Part shown: piece by piece, positions 15,778 through 25,831 of the stretch | Position numbering within the stretch: the stretch's first letter is position 1 | Layout: every line of letters starts with the position of its first letter | Assembly (NCBI RefSeq): GCF_024448895.1 | Contig: NZ_JAMOIC010000003.1 | Location: 1 to 64,000, forward strand | Direction: 5' to 3' | DNA: 64,000 bases | Origin: Stutzerimonas stutzeri | Lineage (GTDB): Bacteria; Pseudomonadota; Gammaproteobacteria; Pseudomonadales; Pseudomonadaceae | Program-made: the position numbers and the translations under genes | The notes under the pieces: generated by a model | Database searches by the model: none | What the model was told of the DNA's origin: nothing | The model's input: the letters and a program-made list of their open reading frames with translations, nothing else

Positions 15778-17251
15778 ATGGCACATGTAGCAGTTTGGCA
15801 AAGAACTTCGACGTTACGCGGCGCGTTACTGCTGAAGGTGGTAATCCCCCTTGTGGCGATCATGCTCGGCTTTAGTTATCTGCTGTTGTGGACGGTCGAG
15901 CGCAACAGCGAGAGGCGCCTGCAGGAGGAGGTCGAATTGGTGGCCCGCGCCGTTCGGCTGCCGCTCAGCGACAGCCTGGAAAAGCAGCACGACCGTACTT
16001 CGCAGCAGGTCCTTGAATCAGTGCTCGGCGTCGGGCGAGTCTACGGCGCCTACCTCTACGATGATCAGGGCGAGCTCGTGGCTTTCGCCGGAGCCATCGA
16101 GCCGGATCAGGATCAGTCGTCCATTCAGCGATTGACTGCCGACGGCAAGCGCCGTGGTGGCTATCAGCGCATTCGCGGGCGCGAGGTCTATTCCTACTTT
16201 CTGCCGCTGGAGCAGAGCGGCGGGCGCATCAATGGGCTGTTGCAGGTGACCCGCCGCTGGAATGATTTCGAACGCGATACGCGTCAGCTGCGGATGATCG
16301 CTGGTATCTCCGCCGCGGTGCTAGCGCTGGCGTCGGTGTGCATCGTCCTGCTCGGGCACTGGGCGGCCATCGGCCGACATCTGCAGGACCTGACGCAGAG
16401 CATGGCGCGGGTGGCCGCGGGGGAGCGTCAGCACCGCGCGCCACGCAGCGGTCCCCAGGAAATCGCGGTGCTCGGCCGGGCGCTTAATCAGATGCTCGAC
16501 AGCATTGCTGATGCCGAACAGCGAATGGCCGAACAGAAAGCCCGTGAGGCCGAGCTTGAAGCGCGCCTGCGGCGTTCCCAGCAGCTTGCGGCGGTGGGAA
16601 GACTCGCCGCCGGCGTCGCCCACGAGCTGGGCAGCCCGCTCAGCGTGATCGATGGCAAGGCTCAGCGCGTCCTGCGCAGCGAGACACTGGAGGATGGCCA
16701 GCGCAAGGGCCTGTTGCAGATCCGCAGTCAGGTCCAGCGCTTGAGTGAAATCGTCCGCCAGCTGCTGGACTTCGGGCGTGCTGCAGGGCGTCCGCCGCGA
16801 CGCATGCCGGCCGACGTGCTGGCCCATTCGTCCGCCGCCGCTGTGGCCGACGAACTGGCTGCGCTGAACGTCGAGCTGCAGCTCGAGGCGCCAACCGAGC
16901 CGCTGTATTGTGAAGTTGACCCGCCACGTTTCGAGCAGGCGCTGACCAATCTGCTGCGCAATGCCGCCCAGGCCAGTCCCGGCGGCCAGGTGCTGTTGCG
17001 CTGGTGGCGAGAGGATGACTGCCTGCTGTTTCAGGTCGAGGACGATGGTGCCGGTGTAGCCGAAGAGCACCGTGCCGCCCTGTTCGAACCCTTCTTCACC
17101 ACCAAACCAGTCGGTAAAGGCAGCGGCCTAGGCCTGGCTGTGGTGCACGGCGTAGTGGCCGAATGTGGGGGCCGGATTGATCTGGTCGAGAGCCGGCTGG
17201 GTGGCGCGGCGTTTCGTATTTCCCTGGCGCTGGCCGATGAGGAGGAAGGCA

Positions 17252-17265
<14 letters not shown>
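15778..17265 (+). CDS. Sensor histidine kinase (NtrB-type output)
   Basis: A 495-residue inner-membrane kinase. TM1 is about 17-40 (LLLKVVIPLVAIMLGFSYLLLW), followed by a periplasmic sensor of about 130 residues, TM2 about 178-200, a HAMP segment, and a kinase core with H-box LAAGVAHELGSPLSVIDG, N-box LTNLLRNAAQAS, and G-boxes VEDDGAGV and GKGSGLGLAVV. It should phosphorylate the response regulator encoded next, with which it overlaps by 14 bases. The start at 15778 was preferred over an in-frame start 57 bases upstream, which adds a non-membrane tail. The signal sensed is not evident. Confidence 0.92.
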
Positions 17266-18658
<1,393 letters not shown>

Positions 18659-19011
18659 GCCGGCATGCAGGGCTGCGCGGGACGAATTCATTGGTCATTG
18701 GTCGCGGGCGAATAAATTCGCCCCTACAAGGGCGCGGGTGTCTTTGGGTTCGGTGAGCCATTAAGCACGGAATAAGTGGTTGCGCTTGAGCACGTCCTGT
18801 AGAGGCGAATTTATTCGCCTGCTTGGCATTGGTTGGCGAATAAATTCGCGGCTACAGGGTGTTGGGCGTTGTTGTTTTGGGAGGTGCTGGAGTGGCGTTG
18901 TAGCCAACGGATGGATGTTTACGCTGGAGCGACGCACGCGCCGATAAATGCACACGTGGAACGATCACGCGGCCGCTGGGCCCAAACCGCTATACGTTCA
19001 TAGGACAGACC
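18659..19011. other. Intergenic region with REP-like palindromes
   Basis: About 350 bases without a gene, between the sigma-54 activator and the DUF1028 gene. It contains three copies of a short palindrome, listed separately. The promoter of the DUF1028 gene presumably lies in its last 100 bases; I see no clear operator. Confidence 0.6.
18706..18859. repeat. REP-like palindromes, GGCGAATWWATTCGCC type
   Basis: Three copies of a palindrome with core GCGAATAAATTCGC or GCGAATTTATTCGC: 18706-18727 (flanked by CCCTACAAGGG), 18799-18821 and 18832-18859. The second and third are in inverted orientation to each other, as in BIME-type clusters. The same core recurs in the array at 31251-31577. Confidence 0.85.
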
Positions 19012-19686
19012 ATGACCTTCTCCATCATTGCGCGATGCCCGCGAACCGGCCAATTCGGGATCGCCGCCGCCACGGCCATGCCGGCGGTGGGCAAGCTGCT
19101 GACCCATGCGGCCGCGGGTGTCGGTGCGGTCGCCACCCAGGCGCGTATTAATCCTTACCTCGGCATCGACGGGCTGGCTCTGTTACGTGAAGGTTGCGAG
19201 GCAGGGCAGGTGATCGAGCGCCTGAAGGCGACCGATCCCTGCATGTCTCAACGCCAAGTCGCGGTGATCGACGCGCAGGGGCGCACCGCTTGCTGGACCG
19301 GCGATCAGTGCCTGCCCTGGTCCGGCTGTATCGAAGGTGATGGTTTCTGCGTGCAGGGCAACCGGCTGACCGGCCGCAACGTGCTGGAAGCCGTGGTCGA
19401 TGCGCTCAACTGCACGCGCTTTCTGCCGCTCGTCGAGCGCCTGATGGAAGCCCTGGTGGCGGGCGACGCGCTGGGCGGCGACCGCCACGGCGAGTCGTCG
19501 GCGACCATCTACGTCGTTGACCGCGAGGAATATCCCTTGTGGGACATCCGGGTCGATCATCACCCCGATCCGATGAAGGAGCTGCGCCGCCTGCATGGCG
19601 TATTCGAGCGTGAGGTGCTGCCGGAAATGCTGGGCATGCCGACCCGCGAGAACCCTGCCGGGGCAGCGGAAGAAGACTCGATCTGA
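19012..19686 (+). CDS. DUF1028 family protein
   Basis: A 224-residue protein of the DUF1028 family, thought to have an Ntn-hydrolase-like fold. It begins directly with the conserved block MTFSIIARCPRTGQFGIAAATAMPAVG, continues with GVGAVATQA and INPYLGIDGL, and includes GEGF-like GDGFCVQGN and DPMKELRRL. No signal peptide is visible. Some relatives lie near peptidase or transport genes; here the neighbours give no hint. It converges with the GGDEF-EAL gene with 12 bases between stops. Function is unassigned. Confidence 0.88.
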   Translation: MTFSIIARCPRTGQFGIAAATAMPAVGKLLTHAAAGVGAVATQARINPYLGIDGLALLREGCEAGQVIERLKATDPCMSQRQVAVIDAQGRTACWTGDQCLPWSGCIEGDGFCVQGNRLTGRNVLEAVVDALNCTRFLPLVERLMEALVAGDALGGDRHGESSATIYVVDREEYPLWDIRVDHHPDPMKELRRLHGVFEREVLPEMLGMPTRENPAGAAEEDSI

Positions 19687-19698
19687 GGGCGCGAGCCC

Positions 19699-22071
19699 TC
19701 AGCCTTCCGCGGGCAGCGCGCGGCTCGGCATCAGGTCGAGCCGCGGATCGGCCTGCGCGCGATTGCGGACCGCGACCCAGTCGGTGAGCGCGCTGACCGA
19801 TCGTGGCGGCGAAATCAGATAGCCCTGGAACAGATCACAGCCGGCTTGCAGCAGCGCCGACTGCTTTTCCAGTGTGTCCACACCCTCGGCGTTGACCCGT
19901 TTGCCCTGCGCATGGCAGAACGCGACGATGGCGCTCAGGCTCTGCTGCATCTCGGGGCGGGTCAGACGTTCGACGATGGCCATGTCCAGTTTGATGGTGT
20001 CGGCCGGATACTCCAGCAGCTGCTGGATCGAGGTGTAGCCAACTCCAAAATCGTCGATGGCCACGCGGAAGCCTGCCATGCGAATGGTGCGTACGACTTC
20101 CATGGTGTTGCTGCTCAGCTCGGCGGCATAGGTCTCGGTCAGCTCGATCTCGATGCGGGTGGGGCAGATGCCGTAATGCGCCGCGCGCTCGATGAGGTAG
20201 TTGCACAGGCGGTCATCGGTCAGCTGCGCGGAGGATACGTTGATCGCCAGGATCACCCGCTCGCCGAACAGCGTCACCAGGTCCGGATAACCGGCCAGCG
20301 CGCGGTCGATCACCCAGCTGTCGATCTTCGGAAACAGCCCGGCGCGCTCGGCGATGGGAATGAATTCGCCTGGTGACACCGTGCCCAGCACCGGCGAATG
20401 CCAGCGCAGCAGCACCTCACAACTCACCACCGCGCCCTCGCGATCAACTGCCGGCATGTACACCAGGCGGAGTTGGTCGTCGCCATCCAGTGCGCGCAGC
20501 TGCTCTTCGATTAGCCGAATGCGCCGGTCGCGCCGCTCCAGCTCCGCAGAAAACGCCACCGCGGCATTCTTGCCCTCGGCTTTGGCCTGGTACATGGCGG
20601 TGTCGGCGCGGGTAAGCAGTTGCGTGAAGGAGTCCGCATCGCTGGGGTAGCACGCGGTGCCGATGCTTACGCTGACCTGATAGAGGCGGTCGTCCATCCG
20701 GAAGCCACCGCGGCAAAGGCCGAGCAGGGCGTCAGTCAGCTCGCGCAAGCCGTCGTTCGCGGGTTCGGACATGAGCAATACCGCGAACTCGTCCCCCGAC
20801 AGGCGCGCCAGGGCCGTTTCCGTATTCGGGCGGGTTTCACGGTGGCGATCAAGTGCGCCCTGGGCGCGCAGCGCGAATATCCGCAGCAGCGCGTCACCGG
20901 CGTCATGCCCATGCTGGTCGTTGACCTGCTTGAAGTTGTCCAGGTCAATGAACAGCAGCGCCAGTTGTTGACCGCTTTGCTGACATTTGTCGTGCATCGC
21001 CGAGGCCAGCATGGCGAAGTGCGCGCGGTTGCTAATGTGGGTCAGGCTGTCGGTCCAGGAGATCTCCTGAATGCGCTGCAGGGCCTCAGTGTTGCGCTCG
21101 TGCAGGGTCTTCATGTTCAGCGTCAGCCGGCCGATCTCGCCGCCGTCGGTGGGCTCGTCCAGCGCTTCGCGCTTGCACAGCAAGAGGTCCGTAAGCTGGC
21201 TGTCGAGGTGGCTGATGGGGTCGGTGATATAGCGGCGGAGCAAGAGCATCAGCAGTGCGATGGTCAGCACGCAGATCAGCGAGCCACCGATGAGAAAGGC
21301 AAGGCTCAAGGTGCGCAGCCGCTCGGCAATGTACTCCGATGGCGGCGTCAGCCGGGCCTTCATCGAAGATGACAGTTCGACTTCGGCCGACAGGCCCGAC
21401 GGCGCCGCCCCCAGCTGTGGAGCGATCTCCATCGCTGCGCCGTACTCGGCCTCGAGGCGCGTCTTCAGTGCGATGAACTGATCCGGGCGCACGGCCAGCT
21501 GCAACGTGAACGAATCAGCCCGCTGGCTGGGCAACGGCCGGGTGGCCGAAGCCGGCATGATGAAATCGGTATCCACCAACAGTGGTCCGCCCTCCGCATT
21601 CTCCACGTAGGTCATCTCGCGGGTTTCGGTGGCCAGCTTGGCTTCGCGGACGATCTGCTGCTGAGTGGCATTCATGCTGGCGAAGGGCGACAGGCTGCTT
21701 TCGAAGTAGTACGCCACCTCGCCCGCGGGTTCGACGATGGCGAATGAGACGAACGACAGGCGGGTGGTGGACAACGAGCGAATGCTCTGCTGGATGCGCA
21801 GGCCGAGCGTTTCGTTGCGATAGCCGGTGTTCGATTCACGTAGGAACAGCAGCAGGGCATCGCTATCGATGATCGAATACAGCACGCTTCGGTTGAACGA
21901 CTCGTAATCCAGATAGGCGGATTTGAGCGCCGACAGCTGTTGTTCGAGGCGCGCCTGCTCCAGGCCCAGCAGCGAGGCGCGCTGGGTCACGTAGGCGGTG
22001 GTGGCGGCAAGCAACTGGACGATCAGGATGACCGGAAAGATCACCAGCAGTGCGCGTTTACCGAGCGTCAT
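19699..22071 (-). CDS. GGDEF-EAL membrane protein, MbaA-like
   Basis: A 790-residue inner-membrane c-di-GMP enzyme. TM1 is about 9-29, a periplasmic region about 30-253, TM2 about 255-278, then a HAMP-like linker, GGDEF domain (about 338-505) and EAL domain (about 515-770). The cyclase motif reads SGDEF (425-429) and no RxxD inhibition site is visible. The EAL motif reads EVL (552-554); ELTET, IDDFGVGY, KLD, AEGVD and QGY are kept, but the usual YQP is YMP (538-540). Phosphodiesterase activity is therefore plausible; cyclase activity is possible. It overlaps by 14 bases the upstream gene for a PotD-like binding protein, the arrangement of Vibrio nspS-mbaA. Confidence 0.92.
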   Translation of the reverse strand: MTLGKRALLVIFPVILIVQLLAATTAYVTQRASLLGLEQARLEQQLSALKSAYLDYESFNRSVLYSIIDSDALLLFLRESNTGYRNETLGLRIQQSIRSLSTTRLSFVSFAIVEPAGEVAYYFESSLSPFASMNATQQQIVREAKLATETREMTYVENAEGGPLLVDTDFIMPASATRPLPSQRADSFTLQLAVRPDQFIALKTRLEAEYGAAMEIAPQLGAAPSGLSAEVELSSSMKARLTPPSEYIAERLRTLSLAFLIGGSLICVLTIALLMLLLRRYITDPISHLDSQLTDLLLCKREALDEPTDGGEIGRLTLNMKTLHERNTEALQRIQEISWTDSLTHISNRAHFAMLASAMHDKCQQSGQQLALLFIDLDNFKQVNDQHGHDAGDALLRIFALRAQGALDRHRETRPNTETALARLSGDEFAVLLMSEPANDGLRELTDALLGLCRGGFRMDDRLYQVSVSIGTACYPSDADSFTQLLTRADTAMYQAKAEGKNAAVAFSAELERRDRRIRLIEEQLRALDGDDQLRLVYMPAVDREGAVVSCEVLLRWHSPVLGTVSPGEFIPIAERAGLFPKIDSWVIDRALAGYPDLVTLFGERVILAINVSSAQLTDDRLCNYLIERAAHYGICPTRIEIELTETYAAELSSNTMEVVRTIRMAGFRVAIDDFGVGYTSIQQLLEYPADTIKLDMAIVERLTRPEMQQSLSAIVAFCHAQGKRVNAEGVDTLEKQSALLQAGCDLFQGYLISPPRSVSALTDWVAVRNRAQADPRLDLMPSRALPAEG

Positions 22072-23140
22072 GGGAGTTGATCAGGGCGCTGATGATGCGC
22101 CGCCGCGTCTGTGTTGACTGCATGGGGCGCGGCTCGTAGATCTGGCTGTTCTGCAGCACCGCTTCGGTCGGGTAGATGGTCGGGTCTTCGCTGATCTCCG
22201 CGGGCTGCAAAGCTCGGGCGGCGGCATTCGGCGTGGCGACGCCCAGGTCGGTTGCGTTCAGTGCAGCGATCTGCGGATCGCTGATGAAGTTAAGGAAGCG
22301 GTAAGCCAATTCCTTCTTGCTGCCCTTGGCCGGAACGGAGAGGCAGTCGACCCAGAGCAGCGTGCCTTCCTTGGGCACCACATAGCGCCACGGCTCGCCT
22401 TCCACGCCTTCGACTTCATTGAGCACCTGCTGATCACCGCTGTAGGCAAGGGCCATGTCGGCCTTGTCCAGGTAGCGCTGGCTACGCAGGGAGGTGATCG
22501 CATATTCGTAGGTCAGCACCGCACTGGATTGCGCGGTCAACATATCGAAGGCGGCTTTCAGATCCTCGTTGCTTGAGGTGTTGATCGAGTGCTGGCGATA
22601 CAGCAGCGGGCCAGCCAGGATGTCTTCGTGATCCTCCATCATGATGATGTGCGGCTCGTCACTGCGGGTAGGCTGCAGCAGATCGGCCCAGGATTGCGGC
22701 GCGACTGGCATCCGGTCGGTGCGGTAGGCGATGCCGAGGGTGCCCCAGAGGTAAGGGATGGCGTGGGCGCCGCAGCTGTTACGCCAGCGCTCGGAAACAT
22801 GCTTGAGATTGGGCAGCGCCTTGAAGTCGATGGGTTCGAGCAGGCCACGCTCGCCGAAGCGGTTGGCGCTGATCAGCTCGGTCAGCGAAATATCGATCTG
22901 GTGGTCTGGCTTGGCCAGCACTTCATCGCGCTTGTCGCCACTGTCGAAGTAGACCTGTTGGATCTTGACCCCTGTCTCGGCTTCCCAACGCTCGATGACC
23001 GCCTCGCTGAGATATTCCTCCCAGTTCAGCAGGCTCAGGGTTTCGGCCGCGTGCGTGGCAGTCGAGGGGAACAGCAGACAGGCTGCGGCCAGGAATAAAC
23101 CGCGTGAGCGGCCAAGGCCAGGTGTTTTCTTGTTATTCAT
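22058..23140 (-). CDS. PotD/NspS-like periplasmic polyamine-binding protein
   Basis: A 360-residue exported protein of the spermidine/putrescine-binding family. After the signal peptide (LFLAAACLLFPSTATHA) come SLLNWEEYLSEAVIERWEAETG, IPYLWGTLGIAYRTD, MALAYSGDQQ and EGTLLWVDCLSVP, which align with the ligand-contacting tryptophan and aspartate segments of PotD-type proteins. There are no potABC-type permease or ATPase genes nearby. Instead its stop lies inside the GGDEF-EAL gene, so I infer a sensor role as in Vibrio NspS. The start is uncertain: ATG at 23140 or 23152. Confidence 0.87.
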   Translation of the reverse strand: MNNKKTPGLGRSRGLFLAAACLLFPSTATHAAETLSLLNWEEYLSEAVIERWEAETGVKIQQVYFDSGDKRDEVLAKPDHQIDISLTELISANRFGERGLLEPIDFKALPNLKHVSERWRNSCGAHAIPYLWGTLGIAYRTDRMPVAPQSWADLLQPTRSDEPHIIMMEDHEDILAGPLLYRQHSINTSSNEDLKAAFDMLTAQSSAVLTYEYAITSLRSQRYLDKADMALAYSGDQQVLNEVEGVEGEPWRYVVPKEGTLLWVDCLSVPAKGSKKELAYRFLNFISDPQIAALNATDLGVATPNAAARALQPAEISEDPTIYPTEAVLQNSQIYEPRPMQSTQTRRRIISALINSHDAR

Positions 23141-23353
23141 CAGGCTATCCATCCACCGCAAAAAAAATCGTTCGGCCGCTGCGCTGACGGCTGCAATGTG
23201 GCTCATCCGCCGGCAAAGAAGTGTTCTTTACTGCCGTGCACCCGACCGCGGACGCGTGACGGACACACGGCGTATCGGCATGCAGTAGTGGCACTTTAAT
23301 GGCGTCAGACGAACGGCAGCAACGACTTTATGCGGCCGTCCCTGGCCATCCGA

Positions 23354-23929
23354 TCAGCGGGCGGTAGCGGCCTGTTTTGGAGATCGCAGGGCAGGGCGGG
23401 GGGAGGCAGTCAGCCAGGGTGCAAGCAGGCGCGTGGACAGCGGAATGAACAGGTAGGTCATCAACGGCGTCAGGGCGAGGGTGCTGATCAGAATGCGCGC
23501 GACCAGGCCAAGTTCGCTGAGCACGCCGCCAAACAGCATGTTGAATAGTAGCGATACCGGGAAGAACGCCAACCAGATCGCCACGCTTTGCTTCCAGCGC
23601 GGTGGCGGGGTGCTGTCGTTACTGCCAAACCAGGTGTCGATGCCGCGGGCGCGTTGCTCGTGGGGTTGGCCGAAGAGGTCGCCGCCACGCTGCAGCCAGG
23701 CACGGCGGGAGGCTGAATGCTCCCAGGTGTCGAGGGTCTGCTCATCGGCGAAGCGGAAGACGATCTGAAATTCATCGTCGCCAGGCGGCGGCGCCAGTAC
23801 GCCGGAGCCAAGATAGCCGGGGAAGTCTGCGGCCAGCAGTTCGCCTTCGTGGAGCCAGGCGAGGAGATCGTGGTAGCGGCCATCGCGCACGCGGCGGGCC
23901 ACCATCAAGGTGACGGGTTTGGTAGACAT
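23354..23929 (-). CDS. ABM-domain protein with C-terminal membrane helices
   Basis: A 191-residue protein. The first 100 residues match the antibiotic-biosynthesis-monooxygenase (ABM, ferredoxin-like) fold: VTLMVARRVRDGRYHDLLAWL, FPGYLGSGVL, FQIVFRFADEQTLDTWEHS and RRAWL. The second half holds two predicted transmembrane helices (about 118-138 and 145-168). Such ABM-plus-TM proteins are common conserved hypotheticals; activity on an oxidisable substrate has not been shown for them. The start follows GGAGAT. Confidence 0.85.
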   Translation of the reverse strand: MSTKPVTLMVARRVRDGRYHDLLAWLHEGELLAADFPGYLGSGVLAPPPGDDEFQIVFRFADEQTLDTWEHSASRRAWLQRGGDLFGQPHEQRARGIDTWFGSNDSTPPPRWKQSVAIWLAFFPVSLLFNMLFGGVLSELGLVARILISTLALTPLMTYLFIPLSTRLLAPWLTASPRPALRSPKQAATAR

Positions 23930-24190
23930 CGTGTATCTCCAGCATCAGGCCGTCGACCCGGATAGGGCATTCGGCAAACGCAGCGCCGGGGTGGTGGGCT
24001 GCGGGGAAATTCAGGCAAGGATCATGCCCTGGTCGTCTGACCACGCCGGACCCGGTAAGGTCGGTGCGTGTGGTGGACGACGGCGCACTATACGGAGATT
24101 TTCTGCACTTGGAAGGGGCGCCGCCGAGCGGGCCTGCATGGAGGTTGAGCGACAGCTGCAGACCGGGCATCAGGCAGGCGGAAGTTTGAC

Positions 24191-25327
24191 TCAGTCCCGA
24201 CCCTGATCGGCTGCTGGGGTGACTTTCAGTAACCGGCCTTCCGGGCCGTCGGTAAGCAGGTAAAGCGCACCGTCCGGGCCGATCTGGACGTCCCTGATTC
24301 GCTCGTCGAGTTCGGCAAACAGTGTTTCCTGTTCGGCCACCTCACCGTCGATGAGCCGGACCCGGCGAACCTCCTTGGCAGCCAGCGCGGCGTTGAATAG
24401 ATCGCCCTGCCAGTCTGGAAACAGCGAGCCCTCATAGATCGCCAGCGCGCTTGGCGCGATGGAGGGCGTCCAGTGCAGCAGTGGTGCGACAGTCTCCGGC
24501 TGGCTCTGGAAGGGGCTGACCTGCGCCCCGGTGTAATCCAGGCCGAAGGTCGCCAGGGGCCAGCCGTAGTTGCGGCCAGCCTCGATCAGATTGATTTCGT
24601 CGCCGCCCTTCGGACCGTGCTCGTTGATCAGCAGCCGGTCGTTTTTTCTGTCGTAGGCGATCCCCTGAACGTTGCGGTGTCCGTAGCTGTAGATCTCGTC
24701 AACCATACCGGTGCGCCCATGGAACGGGTTGTCCTCGGGTGCTTTACCTTCACGCGTCAGGCGGACCAGGGTGCCAAGATGGTTGTCGAGGTTCTGCGCT
24801 TGCTCCCGATAATCGAAGCCGTCGCCAAGGGTCAGGATCAGCGTCTTGTCAGGCAGAAAGGCAATGCGGCCGCCGTAATGCGAACCGCCGGCCTTGGCGG
24901 GGTGGGCATCGAACAATGTCTCCACCTCTTCCAGGCGATCATCGACCAGGCGCCCGCGTATCAGCCGCGTGTTGTTCGCATCGTCCTTGCCGTAGGCCAG
25001 GGTCAGGTACACCCATGGCGAGCTCCCGAAGTCGGGGTCCAGCGCGACGTGCATCAAGCCCGCCTGAGTGTCCTGATAGCCCATGGGTACACCCTCGACA
25101 GGCTCGTCTCGAAGCTCGCCATCGGCTTCGATCATGCGCAGCCTGCCGACGCGCTCGGTGACCAGCATGCGGCCGTCAGGGAGAAACGCCAGCGCCCAGG
25201 GATACTGCAGCCCTTCGGTGAGCGTTTCGACCTGATACTCGCTGCGCGCACTGGCGTGGCTTGCCAAGGCGATAGTCATCAACATCGCCGCGAGGGTTTT
25301 GTGAAGCATCAGCTTGTGCGCGTTCAC
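24191..25327 (-). CDS. PQQ-dependent sugar dehydrogenase (YliI/Asd-like)
   Basis: A 378-residue periplasmic protein. Signal peptide (LAAMLMTIALASHASA), then the glucose/sorbosone dehydrogenase propeller: VETLTEGLQYPWALAFLPDG, MLVTERVGRL, GLMHVALDPDFG, SHYGGRIAFLPD, GHRNVQGIAYD, INEHGPKGGDEINLIEAG and NYGWPL. These are hallmarks of the soluble aldose dehydrogenase YliI group, which uses PQQ. The start is a GTG at 25327 with GGAGGA before it, overlapping the upstream gene's TGA as GTGA, so the two are coupled; ATG at 25309 is the alternative. Confidence 0.9.
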   Translation of the reverse strand: MNAHKLMLHKTLAAMLMTIALASHASARSEYQVETLTEGLQYPWALAFLPDGRMLVTERVGRLRMIEADGELRDEPVEGVPMGYQDTQAGLMHVALDPDFGSSPWVYLTLAYGKDDANNTRLIRGRLVDDRLEEVETLFDAHPAKAGGSHYGGRIAFLPDKTLILTLGDGFDYREQAQNLDNHLGTLVRLTREGKAPEDNPFHGRTGMVDEIYSYGHRNVQGIAYDRKNDRLLINEHGPKGGDEINLIEAGRNYGWPLATFGLDYTGAQVSPFQSQPETVAPLLHWTPSIAPSALAIYEGSLFPDWQGDLFNAALAAKEVRRVRLIDGEVAEQETLFAELDERIRDVQIGPDGALYLLTDGPEGRLLKVTPAADQGRD

Positions 25328-25767
25328 CGGCGGTTCCTCCATAGGGTGGCGAACAGCAGGCCGCCGAACGCGCCGCTGAGCATCATCGCCGCGGTGCCCT
25401 CGGCGCTGCGGGTGGCGGCGATCAGCGTCGGCATCGGCGCGACCGCATCCGCGATCTGGAATGCCGCAAGCAAGCCGAGGCCACCGGCCAGAAAATACAG
25501 CGGAAGTCGCCAGGTGGGCAGGAAACGAGCCGCGAGGGCCGCAAGGGGCAGAGCGCACAGAAGCGTGACGCCCATGATTGCCGCGTATGCCGGAGTGAAA
25601 CCAAGCAGATCTCGCGCGGTGGCGCTCAGTCGTACCGACAGGCTGACCGGTGCGCCTAAGCTCTGCAGTGCTGCGAGGTTGATCTGGGTTTGGATGATCG
25701 AGCCGACAACCGTGGCAAAGGCCACGGCTAGCAGAAAAATCAGGATGGCGCGCAGGTAGGCGGTCAT
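25324..25767 (-). CDS. Four-helix inner-membrane protein, unknown
   Basis: A 147-residue hydrophobic protein with about four transmembrane helices (about 5-27, 58-80, 87-107, 125-143), for example ILIFLLAVAFATVVGSII and AAIMGVTLLCALPLAALAA. I do not recognise the family. It overlaps the sugar dehydrogenase gene by four bases and so probably forms an operon with it; it might assist export or quinone coupling, but that is speculation. A GGAGC site precedes the ATG. Confidence 0.75.
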   Translation of the reverse strand: MTAYLRAILIFLLAVAFATVVGSIIQTQINLAALQSLGAPVSLSVRLSATARDLLGFTPAYAAIMGVTLLCALPLAALAARFLPTWRLPLYFLAGGLGLLAAFQIADAVAPMPTLIAATRSAEGTAAMMLSGAFGGLLFATLWRNRR

Positions 25768-25831
25768 GCTCAGCTCCGGATGTAGTGCCGGGATTATCTA
25801 CAGGCCTCGTCGGGTACAGGCATAAAGACTG

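Noticed and set aside
20620-21372. A 250-codon open frame on the plus strand
   Set aside because: Antisense to the GGDEF-EAL gene; Gln/Ala/Val-rich shadow without motifs.
22058-23140. Component of a polyamine ABC importer
   Set aside because: No permease or ATPase genes adjoin it, and it is translationally coupled to a GGDEF-EAL gene instead.
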